Source: Bacteroidales bacterium (GTDB lineage Bacteria > Bacteroidota > Bacteroidia > Bacteroidales > UBA932). From it: 64,000 bases of DNA. The DNA is taken from the NCBI GenBank assembly GCA_017437125.1, contig JAFSBV010000001.1, positions 62,001 to 126,000 on the forward strand, given 5' to 3'. Below the pieces are notes generated by a model. That model saw only the letters and a list, made by a program, of their open reading frames with translations, was not told the DNA's origin and did not search any database. Made by a program: the position numbers and the translations under genes. This document shows, piece by piece, positions 8,646-17,109 of this stretch (its first letter is position 1; each line of letters opens with the position of its first letter).

Positions 8646-9365
8646 TTACTGCGCGACGAATCTGTACAGAATCTCCCCGGTCTGCTTGGCCGGGGCTGTT
8701 GTTGAGGCGGAGAAGCGGGAGAGGCGGGCGGCGCGGACAGCAAAGTTACGGAGACATTGGTCAGTTGAAGATACTGCATCCATGACCTGTGCATTGATGA
8801 CCTGTCCCTGAGGATTGACTGTGATTATGACGGTTACGTCACCTGCTCCGTAACATCTGTAAGCAGGAATCTTCAGATGGCTTGCCTTGCGGCCGTCCAA
8901 AGTGTATGAAACCACTGAAGGACCGCTGTATTCCTTCTTGTTTTCGTCTGAAGCCTTGTTCTGATGCTGCATTTCGACAGTCTCGTCCCTGGCGTCTTCC
9001 TCAATGCCGTCCTTTTGGCCGTTTCTGAGGTCTCTGGCGAGCTTTTCGGCGTCACGGTACAATTGGTCCGCGTCTGTGCCTCTGTCATCTTTAAGCTGTG
9101 ATCCTGCGTCAACAGCGATGTTTCTGATTTCTCCTGCTGTCTGCTGACGAGCCATGGCTATCATGTCTTCAAGCTTCTGGCTGATGTCCTGCTTCATTAC
9201 TTCCTCCTTCTCCCTGCGCTCGATCTCTTCCTGCTTGGAGAAGTCCAGAACGAAGCTTTCTTCTTTGCGGAGCGTCGAATCTATCTGATACAGCAACAAG
9301 ACAATAATCACCGTGAGATGAAATATCACGGTGAGATAAAGTCCTGCTCTGTTTTCCTTGTTCAT
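8646..9365 (-). CDS. TonB-like energy transducer protein
   Basis: A 239-residue protein with a short cytoplasmic N-terminus, one membrane helix (about residues 9-26, LYLTVIFHLTVIIVLLLY), a charged, probably extended or coiled-coil periplasmic spacer, and a C-terminal alpha/beta domain (GDVTVIITVNPQGQVINAQV, then CLRNFAVRAARLSRF and GEILYRFV) with the TonB C-terminal pattern. It would couple ExbB/ExbD energy to an outer-membrane receptor or a surface machine. It lacks the usual proline-rich spacer. It follows udk by 39 bases in the asnS-udk direction; the ExbB/ExbD genes lie 3.5 kb upstream on the same strand. Confidence 0.7.
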   Translation of the reverse strand: MNKENRAGLYLTVIFHLTVIIVLLLYQIDSTLRKEESFVLDFSKQEEIERREKEEVMKQDISQKLEDMIAMARQQTAGEIRNIAVDAGSQLKDDRGTDADQLYRDAEKLARDLRNGQKDGIEEDARDETVEMQHQNKASDENKKEYSGPSVVSYTLDGRKASHLKIPAYRCYGAGDVTVIITVNPQGQVINAQVMDAVSSTDQCLRNFAVRAARLSRFSASTTAPAKQTGEILYRFVAQ

Positions 9366-9404
9366 GATTTCTTACGTAGTTTTGCTCCTCAGAATGACAT
9401 GTGT

Positions 9405-10028
9405 CTATTTCTGTTTACAACTTGCAAGAGATTTTTCGATAGTAGCGGAAATCACATCGATGGCAACCTTGTTGTGACCGCCCTGAGGGATGATGATGTC
9501 AGCATATCTCTTGCTTGGCTCAATGAACTGCAGATACATCGGCTTCACGGTCTGAGAATAGCGCTCAATGACCCACTCCACTGTCTTGCCGCGCTCCACA
9601 ATGTCTCGTGCCATAACTCGCATAAGCCTGTCGTCATCGTCTGCATCGACGAATATCTTGATGTCCATCAGCTTGCGGAGCTTAGGATCCGTGAAGATGA
9701 GGATTCCTTCCACAATGATGACATCAGCAGGCTTCACGGTCACGGTTTCGGTCTTTGAGCGACCGCATGTGATATATGAATATATCGGCTGCTCCACAAC
9801 CTTTCCGTCGCGCAGCTCCTTGAGCTGCGCTCTGAGAAGGTCGAAGTCAATTGAGTCGGGATGGTCGAAGTTATGCACCCTTTTCTGTTCCTCGGTGTAA
9901 TGACTGAGGTCCTTGTAATAAGAGTCCTGAGGTATCACGACAACATTCTCCTGAAGCTGCTCTGTGATGGCCTTGACCACTGTGGTCTTTCCTGATCCGG
10001 ATCCTCCGGCTATTCCGATTATCAACAT
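9405..10028 (-). CDS. udk: Uridine kinase
   Basis: A 207-residue uridine/cytidine kinase that phosphorylates uridine to UMP in pyrimidine salvage. The Walker A motif GIAGGSGSGKTT is at residues 5-16. It also has FDHPDSIDFDLL, the uridine-binding YSYITCGRS region, the Walker B-like DVIIVEGILIF, and the lid RVMARDIVERGKTVEWVIERY. Length and motifs fit the family throughout. It begins one base after the asnS stop codon and is clearly in the asnS operon. Confidence 0.95.
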   Translation of the reverse strand: MLIIGIAGGSGSGKTTVVKAITEQLQENVVVIPQDSYYKDLSHYTEEQKRVHNFDHPDSIDFDLLRAQLKELRDGKVVEQPIYSYITCGRSKTETVTVKPADVIIVEGILIFTDPKLRKLMDIKIFVDADDDDRLMRVMARDIVERGKTVEWVIERYSQTVKPMYLQFIEPSKRYADIIIPQGGHNKVAIDVISATIEKSLASCKQK

Positions 10029-10029
10029 A

Positions 10030-11424
10030 TTAATATTCTGCGTTCTTTGGTGTACGAGGGAAAGGAATCACGTCACGGATGTTGCTCATGCCGGTAACGA
10101 AGAGAAGAAGTCTCTCGAAACCGAGGCCGAAACCGCTGTGAGGGGCCGAACCGAAACGACGTGTGTCGAGGTACCACTCAAGGCCCTTGCGGCTCATTCC
10201 AAGCTCTTCGATACGTGCATCAAGCTTCTGGAGAGAAGATTCACGCTCAGAACCTCCGATGATCTCACCGATCTTAGGGAAGAGAACGTCCATCGCGCGT
10301 ACAGTCTTTCCATCCTCATTCTGCTTCATGTAGAATGCCTTGATGTCCTTCGGATAGTCTGTAAGGATTACAGGCTTCTTGAAATGCTTCTCTACGAGAT
10401 ATCTCTCATGCTCGCTCTGAAGGTCTGTACCCCAACTTACAGGATATTCCCATTCTACACCTGCAGCCTCGAGAATCTTGATACCCTCTGTATATGTCAG
10501 GCGTACGAATTCAGTGTCCGCAACGCTCTCAAGACGCTCGAGAAGCTCGTTGTCATATCTGTCATTGAGGAACTTGATATCATCGTAGCAGTTGTCAAGA
10601 GCATATTTCACGAGATACTTGATGAATTCCTCAGCAAGATCCATGTTATCCTTGATGTCATAGAATGCCATTTCAGGCTCGATCATCCAGAACTCTGCAA
10701 GGTGGCGAGGTGTGTTTGAATTCTCGGCACGGAATGTAGGACCGAATGTATAGATGTCACCGAGAGCCATTGCTCCGAGCTCACCTTCGAGCTGACCGCT
10801 CACTGTAAGGCTGGTCTCCTTTCCGAAGAAATCCTTGGTGTAGTCGATACCGCCCTTCTTGTTGCGTGGAAGGTTCTCCATGTCGAGAGTGGTCACGCGG
10901 AACATCTGGCCTGCACCCTCGCAGTCTGATGCTGTGATGAGCGGAGTATGTACATATACGAAGCCCTTCTCATTGAAGAACTGGTGGATGGCATATGCCA
11001 TCTTGCTTCTTACCCTGTATATGGCTCCGAATGTGTTTGTTCTCGGACGGAGATGCGCAACTGTCCTGAGGAACTCGAATGAAGTGTCCTTCTTCTGAAG
11101 AGGGTAGCGCATAGGGTCGCATTCTCCATAGATCTCGATCTCAGTGGCCTGGATTTCAGTTGCCTGTCCACCACCCATGGATTCCACGAGCATACCTTTC
11201 ACTGCGATGCATGCTCCAGTCGTTACCTTTGCAAGTACAGCCTCGTTCTCAGGTGTCTTATCAACTACTATCTGAATATTATTGATGGTAGAACCGTCAT
11301 TAAGTGCTATGAAAGCCACATTCTTGTTTCCTCTCTTGGTCCTTACCCATCCTTTTGCAAGAACCTCTTTTCCTGCTTCCGATACCAGCAGATCCTTGAT
11401 TTTGGTTCTGATTACAGTTTCCAT
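10030..11424 (-). CDS. asnS: Asparaginyl-tRNA synthetase
   Basis: A 464-residue class II synthetase that charges tRNA-Asn. It has an N-terminal OB-fold anticodon-binding domain (about 1-115, [23 protein letters not shown]), motif 2 ([21 protein letters not shown]) and motif 3 at the end ([16 protein letters not shown] followed by [12 protein letters not shown]). The conserved PRHLAEF segment is typical of AsnRS rather than AspRS. It is the first gene of an operon with udk and a TonB-like gene, and has its own promoter 37 bases upstream. Confidence 0.96.
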   Translation of the reverse strand: METVIRTKIKDLLVSEAGKEVLAKGWVRTKRGNKNVAFIALNDGSTINNIQIVVDKTPENEAVLAKVTTGACIAVKGMLVESMGGGQATEIQATEIEIYGECDPMRYPLQKKDTSFEFLRTVAHLRPRTNTFGAIYRVRSKMAYAIHQFFNEKGFVYVHTPLITASDCEGAGQMFRVTTLDMENLPRNKKGGIDYTKDFFGKETSLTVSGQLEGELGAMALGDIYTFGPTFRAENSNTPRHLAEFWMIEPEMAFYDIKDNMDLAEEFIKYLVKYALDNCYDDIKFLNDRYDNELLERLESVADTEFVRLTYTEGIKILEAAGVEWEYPVSWGTDLQSEHERYLVEKHFKKPVILTDYPKDIKAFYMKQNEDGKTVRAMDVLFPKIGEIIGGSERESSLQKLDARIEELGMSRKGLEWYLDTRRFGSAPHSGFGLGFERLLLFVTGMSNIRDVIPFPRTPKNAEY

Positions 11425-11460
11425 TATTATCTTGATTATTTACAGAATTTTCAAACCTTG

Positions 11461-11468
11461 CAAAGATA
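11461..11468 (-). promoter_or_regulatory. -7 box for asnS
   Basis: TATCTTTG read on the minus strand, followed by C. It lies 37 bases before the asnS ATG. No clear -33 TTTG is seen at the right distance. Confidence 0.6.
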
Positions 11469-11480
11469 ATCGTTTTAGGC

Positions 11481-12695
11481 CTATTTGCCTAAGATTTTAC
11501 CCTTAATATCTGTATTGTCCATTCTTCCGCTGAACTTCTCAGCGCCTTTACCTATAGAGAATACAGGAACCGGTGTCGCAGTATGTCCTCCGGTGGTCCA
11601 TCCGATAGACGACTTGCGGTTCAGATCGCTGTTTTCCTTCCACCCGAGATTATTCTGCTTACCGTCTTTCTCCCACTGCTCGATAAGTGTTTCCCAGCCG
11701 ATGATTTCAGGGCCGGCACCGAGTGAGAGTCCGCCTGTCTCATGGTCTGCAGTGACAATGATGAGTGTTTCCTTAGGATGCTTCTTGTAGAACTCATAAG
11801 CTACGGCTACAGCCTCATCAAGCTCAAGGACATCCATGACCATAGGCATTGTCTTGTTTGCATGAGCAGTCCAGTCTATGTCACCTCCTTCGCACATGAT
11901 GAAGAACGGTTCCTCATCTGTAAGGTAATCGATACCGAGCTGAAGCATTTCAGCGAGCGTGGCATCTGCAGGAATGTCTCCGGAACTTACATAGTTACCT
12001 GCACTTTCGGCCCTGTTGCTTTCCTGGCAGAATACCACCTTGTCCTTACCCTGTGAATCTTTCTTGAACTCTTCGATTCCATAACATACCTCGTATCCGT
12101 TCTTTTCGAGGTAAACGTCTATAGCTTCCTTCTCTTCACCTTTCTTTCCTCTGAAATCGATGAAGCCTGATCCTGCGAAGAAATCAAAATCCGACTTTAC
12201 GATCTGTGTGCTTATATCATAATAATCGTTTCTGCTGTTGCTGCTTGCATAGAATGCACCAGGAGTCGCATGGTTGATAGGCACGGTACTCATTACACCG
12301 ATCTTGTATCCGTCTTCCCTGAGATCGTATGTCATGCTTTTAACAGGATTTCCTTCTGCATCGACACCAAGTCCTCCGTTATATGTCTTGACACCGCATG
12401 AAATAGCTGTTCCTGCAGCCGAAGAGTCGGTGATGTTCTTGTCTGCAGAATATGAATTTGCTGTTCCATAATATGGGAACTGTGACATTGTAAGCGTTAC
12501 TCCGCCAAGCTTGCCCTGAAGGTATGACAGATATGATTCGGCAGTTGCTACATGGTTGGCACCCATTCCGTCTCCGATGAACAGGAAGATATATTTGGCC
12601 TTTTCATCCTTTTTCTTTGCATCAGATGTGAATGATACTGTGTTGAAAGTCATTGCAATCGTAAGAATTGCGGTAATGATGCTTTGAAGTCTCAT
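11481..12695 (-). CDS. Alkaline phosphatase
   Basis: A 404-residue exported alkaline phosphatase (PhoA superfamily) that would release phosphate from phosphomonoesters in the periplasm. A signal peptide (MRLQSIITAILTIAMTFNT) is followed by the metal-binding YIFLFIGDGMG, the phosphorylation site TDSSAAGTAISCGVK, the metal site GGDIDWTAHAN, the TADHETGG motif and the C-terminal TTGGHTATPVPV histidine motif. The open frame runs upstream to 12779, but that would put a hydrophobic stretch ahead of the signal peptide and lies upstream of the -7 box at 12716-12723, so I chose 12695. Confidence 0.93.
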   Translation of the reverse strand: MRLQSIITAILTIAMTFNTVSFTSDAKKKDEKAKYIFLFIGDGMGANHVATAESYLSYLQGKLGGVTLTMSQFPYYGTANSYSADKNITDSSAAGTAISCGVKTYNGGLGVDAEGNPVKSMTYDLREDGYKIGVMSTVPINHATPGAFYASSNSRNDYYDISTQIVKSDFDFFAGSGFIDFRGKKGEEKEAIDVYLEKNGYEVCYGIEEFKKDSQGKDKVVFCQESNRAESAGNYVSSGDIPADATLAEMLQLGIDYLTDEEPFFIMCEGGDIDWTAHANKTMPMVMDVLELDEAVAVAYEFYKKHPKETLIIVTADHETGGLSLGAGPEIIGWETLIEQWEKDGKQNNLGWKENSDLNRKSSIGWTTGGHTATPVPVFSIGKGAEKFSGRMDNTDIKGKILGK

Positions 12696-12715
12696 AATGT
12701 AATGGTTTAAACATA

Positions 12716-12723
12716 CAAAAATA
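12716..12723 (-). promoter_or_regulatory. -7 box for the alkaline phosphatase gene
   Basis: TATTTTTG on the minus strand, 21 bases before the chosen ATG. It supports 12695 as the start. No good -33 box is visible. Confidence 0.6.
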
Positions 12724-12757
12724 CCATTTTTTCCATTATATTGTTCTTCGAACAAAT

Positions 12758-12790
12758 AAAAAAAGCAGCTCTTGAACAAGAACTGCTTTC
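12758..12790 (-). terminator. Terminator of the exbB-exbD operon
   Basis: On the minus strand AGCAGTTCTTG pairs with CAAGAGCTGCT around a short loop and is followed by seven T residues. It lies 20 bases after the last exbD stop codon. Confidence 0.85.
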
Positions 12791-12809
12791 TTCAATATGT
12801 TAGGACTGA

Positions 12810-13280
12810 TTAGTTATCAGCCGGTTTTCTTGCTGTGTACATGATCTTAAGCGCTGAGCACTTACGAAGCTCCTGCTTAACATCAGTTACAATACCCATA
12901 CGGGTGTTCTCGTCAGCCTTGATTGCAACTGTCATGAATGAACGGTCAGCCTCAGACATCGCATCACGCTCTGCAGCGATGAAGTCACGGATCTCAGTAA
13001 CAGTCTTGAATGAGTCGTTGAGCTGGATACGTGAATCAGTACCGTACTGAGCCTGAAGGTTCCTTGTAGGAGTACCGATGTTGATGTAAGAAGTAAGGTC
13101 TTTTCTTTCAAGCTTTGCAATTTCAGAAGCCTCAGGGAGTCTGAGCTGAACCTTGCTTTCTGTTTCACGCATGGTGGTTGTCACCATGAAGAAGAACAGG
13201 AGCATGAACACGATGTCGGAAAGTGAGCCTGATGGTGGCTGTGGCACTGTCCTTTTCTCTTTCTGTTTGAATCTTGACAT
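12810..13280 (-). CDS. ExbD-like biopolymer transport protein (second copy)
   Basis: A 156-residue ExbD/TolR-type stator protein. It has a short cytoplasmic N-terminus ending in GSLSDIVFMLLFFFMVTTTM, whose aspartate in the membrane helix is the proton-carrying residue of the family, and then a periplasmic domain. It is the last of four co-oriented genes (exbB, membrane protein, exbD, exbD), spaced 15 bases after the first exbD. The arrangement with two unequal ExbD proteins is common in Bacteroidota and probably powers TonB-dependent transport. Confidence 0.9.
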   Translation of the reverse strand: MSRFKQKEKRTVPQPPSGSLSDIVFMLLFFFMVTTTMRETESKVQLRLPEASEIAKLERKDLTSYINIGTPTRNLQAQYGTDSRIQLNDSFKTVTEIRDFIAAERDAMSEADRSFMTVAIKADENTRMGIVTDVKQELRKCSALKIMYTARKPADN

Positions 13281-13295
13281 ATTGTTTATCTCCTA

Positions 13296-13871
13296 TTACT
13301 TTTTAGAAACGTCCTTAGGTTCTGCCTCTGAGATGTTCTGAGGAACAGCCTCTCTTACGATCTTCTGCTCATCTTCGTTACACTTGAGATAAAGCTTTCC
13401 GAAGTTGGCGATTGCAAACTCGTCACGAAGTTCGTTCACAGCCTTTACGAGCTCGTTCTGCACTGCGATGTATGCCTGGTAGCTGGTACCACGGTCATTC
13501 TGGAGTGAGATGACGCCCTTAGAGACCATGCATGGTCCGAATCCTTCGATTTCTTTCTCCTCCTTCTCAGGAAGGTTAGGATCGTTTGCAGGGTTTGAAA
13601 GGAATTCCTTGATCTTGTCCTTGAGTTGGCTGACGTGCATAGGCTCTGTACCAGCGAGAAGTCTGTCGGCTGAGTTAATCTTCACAACGATGATGTTACG
13701 ACGATTAACCTTCTGATCCTCTGCCTTCTGGTTAGGATCCGGCATAGGAGGCAGACGACGCTGGAGTCCCTTGTCCTGATCCATGGTGGTAGTCATCATG
13801 AAGAAACAGAGCAGGAGGAATGCCATGTCCGCCGTTGAACTTGAATTGATTTCTGGTGTTTTTTTACCCAT
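13296..13871 (-). CDS. ExbD-like biopolymer transport protein (first copy)
   Basis: A 191-residue ExbD-type protein, longer than its neighbour. The membrane helix SSTADMAFLLLCFFMMTTTM contains the conserved aspartate. The periplasmic part is extended, with ENPEKEEKEIEGF-like charged segments and a tail of acidic and lysine residues (SEAEPKDVSKK). It starts 9 bases after the preceding membrane-protein gene stop and is expected to form an inner-membrane stator with ExbB and the second ExbD. Confidence 0.9.
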   Translation of the reverse strand: MGKKTPEINSSSTADMAFLLLCFFMMTTTMDQDKGLQRRLPPMPDPNQKAEDQKVNRRNIIVVKINSADRLLAGTEPMHVSQLKDKIKEFLSNPANDPNLPEKEEKEIEGFGPCMVSKGVISLQNDRGTSYQAYIAVQNELVKAVNELRDEFAIANFGKLYLKCNEDEQKIVREAVPQNISEAEPKDVSKK

Positions 13872-13880
13872 GGCGTCTTG

Positions 13881-14312
13881 TTATTTACGAGTTGCACCGA
13901 CAATCCAGCCTACAACGAGTGCGAGGAGTGCTCCACCGAAGAGGAGGTATGTAAGATTGAGAACGGTGTCTACCAATTTAAGTGTGCCGTCAGATACTGG
14001 ATCTCCAAGATATCCTACAGCTGGTGTTCCTGGGGCAAGTACATAAGCTACTGCAACCACAACTGCGATGGCAACAATACCGAGAAGGAGCTTGAGAAGG
14101 CTCTTAGGATTGTTCATACCACCGATCACAACTACACCGAAAAGAACGGCGAGAAGTGCTACAGCTGCAAATGCATACGCGCAGTAAAGAATGTTGTCGA
14201 CAGGAGCATTACCGTTAGATTCAAATCCTACGGCAAATCCGTAGAAGCTGAACACGATACCTACGACGAACAGAACCGCCAGTACCCATTTGATTATCTT
14301 TTCGTATTTCAT
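13881..14312 (-). CDS. Small membrane protein in the exb operon
   Basis: A 143-residue protein with four predicted membrane helices (about residues 8-28, 43-65, 70-93 and 115-138). No family motif is recognised. It sits between exbB and exbD in an operon with 9- and 19-base gaps, a position often occupied by a similar hypothetical protein in Bacteroidales. It may be an accessory of the ExbBD motor, but that is inference from position only. Confidence 0.75.
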   Translation of the reverse strand: MKYEKIIKWVLAVLFVVGIVFSFYGFAVGFESNGNAPVDNILYCAYAFAAVALLAVLFGVVVIGGMNNPKSLLKLLLGIVAIAVVVAVAYVLAPGTPAVGYLGDPVSDGTLKLVDTVLNLTYLLFGGALLALVVGWIVGATRK

Positions 14313-14331
14313 TGTATAGAAAATTCAGTTA

Positions 14332-15117
14332 TTATTTGCCCTGATACTTAACCAAGATGTCCATAAGGCTGATAGAAGCGTCCTCCATGTCAATTGTGAG
14401 GGACTCAACCTGTGAAAGGATATAGTTGTAGAAAATCTGAAGGATAACGGCAACGATCAAACCACCCACAGTAGTGATCAAAGCGACCTTCATACCACCT
14501 GCTACGACTGCTGGAGACATGTCACCTGCAACCATGATGGCGTCGAATGCCTGGATCATACCGATAACTGTTCCCAAGAATCCGAGTGATGGAGCGATAG
14601 CGATGAAGAGAGAGATCCATGAGAGGTTCTGCTCCATCTTGCTGGCCTCAACACCACCGTAAGAAACAACTGACTTCTCAACTTCCTCAAGAGACTGACC
14701 GTCAGCGAGACGGAGCATAGCCTGAGTGAAGATAGAAGCTACAGGACCACGAGTGTTACGGCAAACATCAGTAGCAGCAGCTACACCACCGTTCTTGAGA
14801 GCGTCCTCGATCTTAGCGAGAAGCTTCTTGGTGTTGGTCTTTGAGAAACCGAGGTAAAGGATACGCTCGATACAGAGAGCGAGACCGAGGATAAGGCAGG
14901 CGATAACGAGTGCCATGAAGCCTGCACCACCTTCGATGAACTTAGTCTTGAGAGCCTGGTGCATTGGAACTTCCTCAGGTCCGTCAAGTGTCTCAGCAGC
15001 TGGAGCTGCAGCTTCAGTAGCTGTTGGTTCAGCAGCCTGCTCGTCCTGAGCTACTGCGTTCTGTGCAGAAAAGGCCATAACGCCCATTACTGCCAAAAAC
15101 ATGAAAATTTTTTTCAT
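14332..15117 (-). CDS. exbB: ExbB/MotA/TolQ family proton channel protein
   Basis: A 261-residue ExbB-type protein. Residues 1-23 look like a cleavable signal or first membrane helix (MKKIFMFLAVMGVMAFSAQN), followed by an alanine/glutamate-rich linker (about 25-45). The three ExbB helices follow: GAGFMALVIACLILGLALCI, the helix around ISLFIAIAPSLGFLGTVIGM with the family's GTVIGM signature, and LITTVGGLIVAVILQIFYNY. With the two ExbD proteins downstream it forms the proton-driven motor that energises TonB. The N-terminal extension with its own signal is typical of Bacteroidota ExbB. Confidence 0.93.
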   Translation of the reverse strand: MKKIFMFLAVMGVMAFSAQNAVAQDEQAAEPTATEAAAPAAETLDGPEEVPMHQALKTKFIEGGAGFMALVIACLILGLALCIERILYLGFSKTNTKKLLAKIEDALKNGGVAAATDVCRNTRGPVASIFTQAMLRLADGQSLEEVEKSVVSYGGVEASKMEQNLSWISLFIAIAPSLGFLGTVIGMIQAFDAIMVAGDMSPAVVAGGMKVALITTVGGLIVAVILQIFYNYILSQVESLTIDMEDASISLMDILVKYQGK

Positions 15118-15220
15118 AATTGTTTTTGTGTGTTTGATTAATTTAAAGTTATTGAATTGTTATTAGTTAATAATCTGTGTGTTATGTCCCGGCAGGGTAC
15201 ACCTTGCCTTAAAATGCGGT

Positions 15221-15251
15221 GCAATTTAGCAATTTATTTCCAAACGGCAAT
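15221..15251 (-). promoter_or_regulatory. Possible promoter for the exb operon
   Basis: On the minus strand ATTG (15248-15251) and TAAATTGC (15221-15228) are 19 bases apart. The -7 box departs from TAnnTTTG, so this is tentative. The leader would be about 95 bases, AT-rich and without an obvious structure. Confidence 0.35.
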
Positions 15252-15253
15252 AA

Positions 15254-16309
15254 TTATTTTGATATTTCTCCCCTTAAATCACATTCAAGTCTTGATTTTA
15301 CCTCGGAATTGCTGCTGCAGAGTCCCATGAGATGAAAGAGTTTTCCCAATGCGCTTTCGGTCGTGCTGTCATATCCGTTGGTGACTCCGGCCTCCTTCAG
15401 ACATTTTCCTGTGGCATATATGTCCATGTTGACGCTTCCTGCCATGCATTGGGTCACATTAAGGAGTATCTTCCCCATACCGGAGGCCTCTTTCACGATG
15501 GAAAGGAACCATTCCTTCGAAGGGGCGTTTCCCGCTCCATATGTCTCGATTATCACGGCACGTGTGTCCTCTCCGCACAGGATTGTATGTACGATCTGAG
15601 GGGTGATTCCGGGGTGCATCTTCAGAATAGAGACGCGTGTGTCAAGATTCTTGTGGAATATCGGTCTCACTCCCCATGAAACAGGCTTTCTTATCAGTGC
15701 TTCGTTATATCTGATGCTGATACCGGCTTCGGCGAGAGGCGGGAAATTAGGGGAGCGGAATGCCCTGAAATGGTCTGAATTTATCTTCGTCGCCCTGTTT
15801 CCCCTCATAAGGATATTGTCGAAGTAAATGCATACCTCTGGGACAATGGCGTGGCCTTCGCTGTCCTTGGCTGCGGCGATTTCTACGGCGGAGATGAGGT
15901 TTTCCTTACCGTCGGTCCTCGGCGTTCCGATCGGCAGCTGGCTTCCTGTGAATATGACAGGTTTTGTGAGACCCTCTATCATGAAACTCAATGCAGAGGC
16001 CGAATAGCCCATGGTGTCTGTACCGTGGAGAACGACGAAGCCGTCATAATCGTCATATCTTTCTTCAATGAGCTCGGTAAGGGCAAGCCACATTGACGGT
16101 TCCACGTCTGAAGAGTCTATCAGAGGGTCGAAGGTGTATGAGTCTATCCTGTATGCGAATTTTCCCAGCTCCGGAACCTCTTCAAGGATCTGGCTGAAAT
16201 TAAACGGTCTGAGGGCCTGAATGCTCGGGTCCTCCTTCATACCTATTGTTCCTCCTGTATATATGAGGAGGATGGCGGATTTCGCCCCTGTCGTGTGGGT
16301 TGGCTTCAT
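15254..16309 (-). CDS. ansA: Type I (cytoplasmic) L-asparaginase
   Basis: A 351-residue asparaginase that hydrolyses asparagine to aspartate and ammonia. Both threonine motifs are present: YTGGTIGM (residues 17-24) and VVLHGTDTMGYSASALSF. There is no signal peptide, so it is the type I form. Its ATG overlaps the tatD stop codon (ATGA), so the two are translated as a pair. Confidence 0.94.
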   Translation of the reverse strand: MKPTHTTGAKSAILLIYTGGTIGMKEDPSIQALRPFNFSQILEEVPELGKFAYRIDSYTFDPLIDSSDVEPSMWLALTELIEERYDDYDGFVVLHGTDTMGYSASALSFMIEGLTKPVIFTGSQLPIGTPRTDGKENLISAVEIAAAKDSEGHAIVPEVCIYFDNILMRGNRATKINSDHFRAFRSPNFPPLAEAGISIRYNEALIRKPVSWGVRPIFHKNLDTRVSILKMHPGITPQIVHTILCGEDTRAVIIETYGAGNAPSKEWFLSIVKEASGMGKILLNVTQCMAGSVNMDIYATGKCLKEAGVTNGYDSTTESALGKLFHLMGLCSSNSEVKSRLECDLRGEISK

Positions 16310-17073
16310 ATTCCGAACAGTTTTACTGCATTTTCTGTGGTGACTTCTCCGATTTCCTCGATTTCCCTTCCTGTCAGCTCCGCCAGTCTTCCGGCGATGA
16401 AAGGGATATAGCTGCTTTCGTTCCTTTTCCCTCTGTGCGGGGCAGGAGTGAGATATGGAGAATCCGTTTCAAGAAGAATCCTGTCAAGAGGGATCTGCCT
16501 CACTGTTTCCGCTATGGAGGCCTTCTTATATGTGAGGACGCCTCCTATGCCTATATACCAGTCGCCGAGTCTCTGCAGCTCCCTGAATGTCTCCACGCTT
16601 CCGCTGTAGGCGTGGAAGACACCTCTGAGAGAGAGGTGAGAGCATTCTTTCAGCACATTCATTATCAGTTCGGTGGATTCTCTCGAATGGATGATCACGG
16701 GAAGACCGAGCCTGTCAGCCAGTTCGAGCTGTATTCTCAAGGCTTCCTGCTGTTCCTTTATGAACTCTCTGGACCAGTAGCAGTCCATTCCTATTTCTCC
16801 GATGGCCCATATTCTGCGGGAAAGATATTTCTCAAGCATGGACATTTCTTCCTGCCAGCCTGCCCCTATCGATGTGGGATGGAGTCCGAGGCAAGGGAAC
16901 AAGACGCCCTCATGTCTGTCGGCGAGGGCAAACATGGCATCCCTGGACATGGAATCTATGTCCGGCAAGACTATTCTTCTGACGTCAGCTTCTATTGCCC
17001 TTTCGACGGCGGAATCTTCCTCGTCAGCGAATGCCTCATCATAGAGATGAGAATGAGTATCAATGAATTCCAT
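16306..17073 (-). CDS. tatD: TatD family metal-dependent hydrolase
   Basis: A 255-residue TIM-barrel hydrolase of the TatD family; members are 3'-5' DNases or D-aminoacyl-tRNA deacylase-like enzymes. The N-terminal metal motif is THSH (His7 and His9), then EIGMDCYWS, VIIHSRES, GVFHAYSG and the C-terminal LLETDSPYLTPAPHRGKRNE. The gene overlaps ansA by four bases and lies 36 bases downstream of dprA in the same direction. Confidence 0.94.
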   Translation of the reverse strand: MEFIDTHSHLYDEAFADEEDSAVERAIEADVRRIVLPDIDSMSRDAMFALADRHEGVLFPCLGLHPTSIGAGWQEEMSMLEKYLSRRIWAIGEIGMDCYWSREFIKEQQEALRIQLELADRLGLPVIIHSRESTELIMNVLKECSHLSLRGVFHAYSGSVETFRELQRLGDWYIGIGGVLTYKKASIAETVRQIPLDRILLETDSPYLTPAPHRGKRNESSYIPFIAGRLAELTGREIEEIGEVTTENAVKLFGI

Positions 17074-17109
17074 TGCGGATGTTATGAGTATTCCGCAAAT
17101 TTAATCAAA

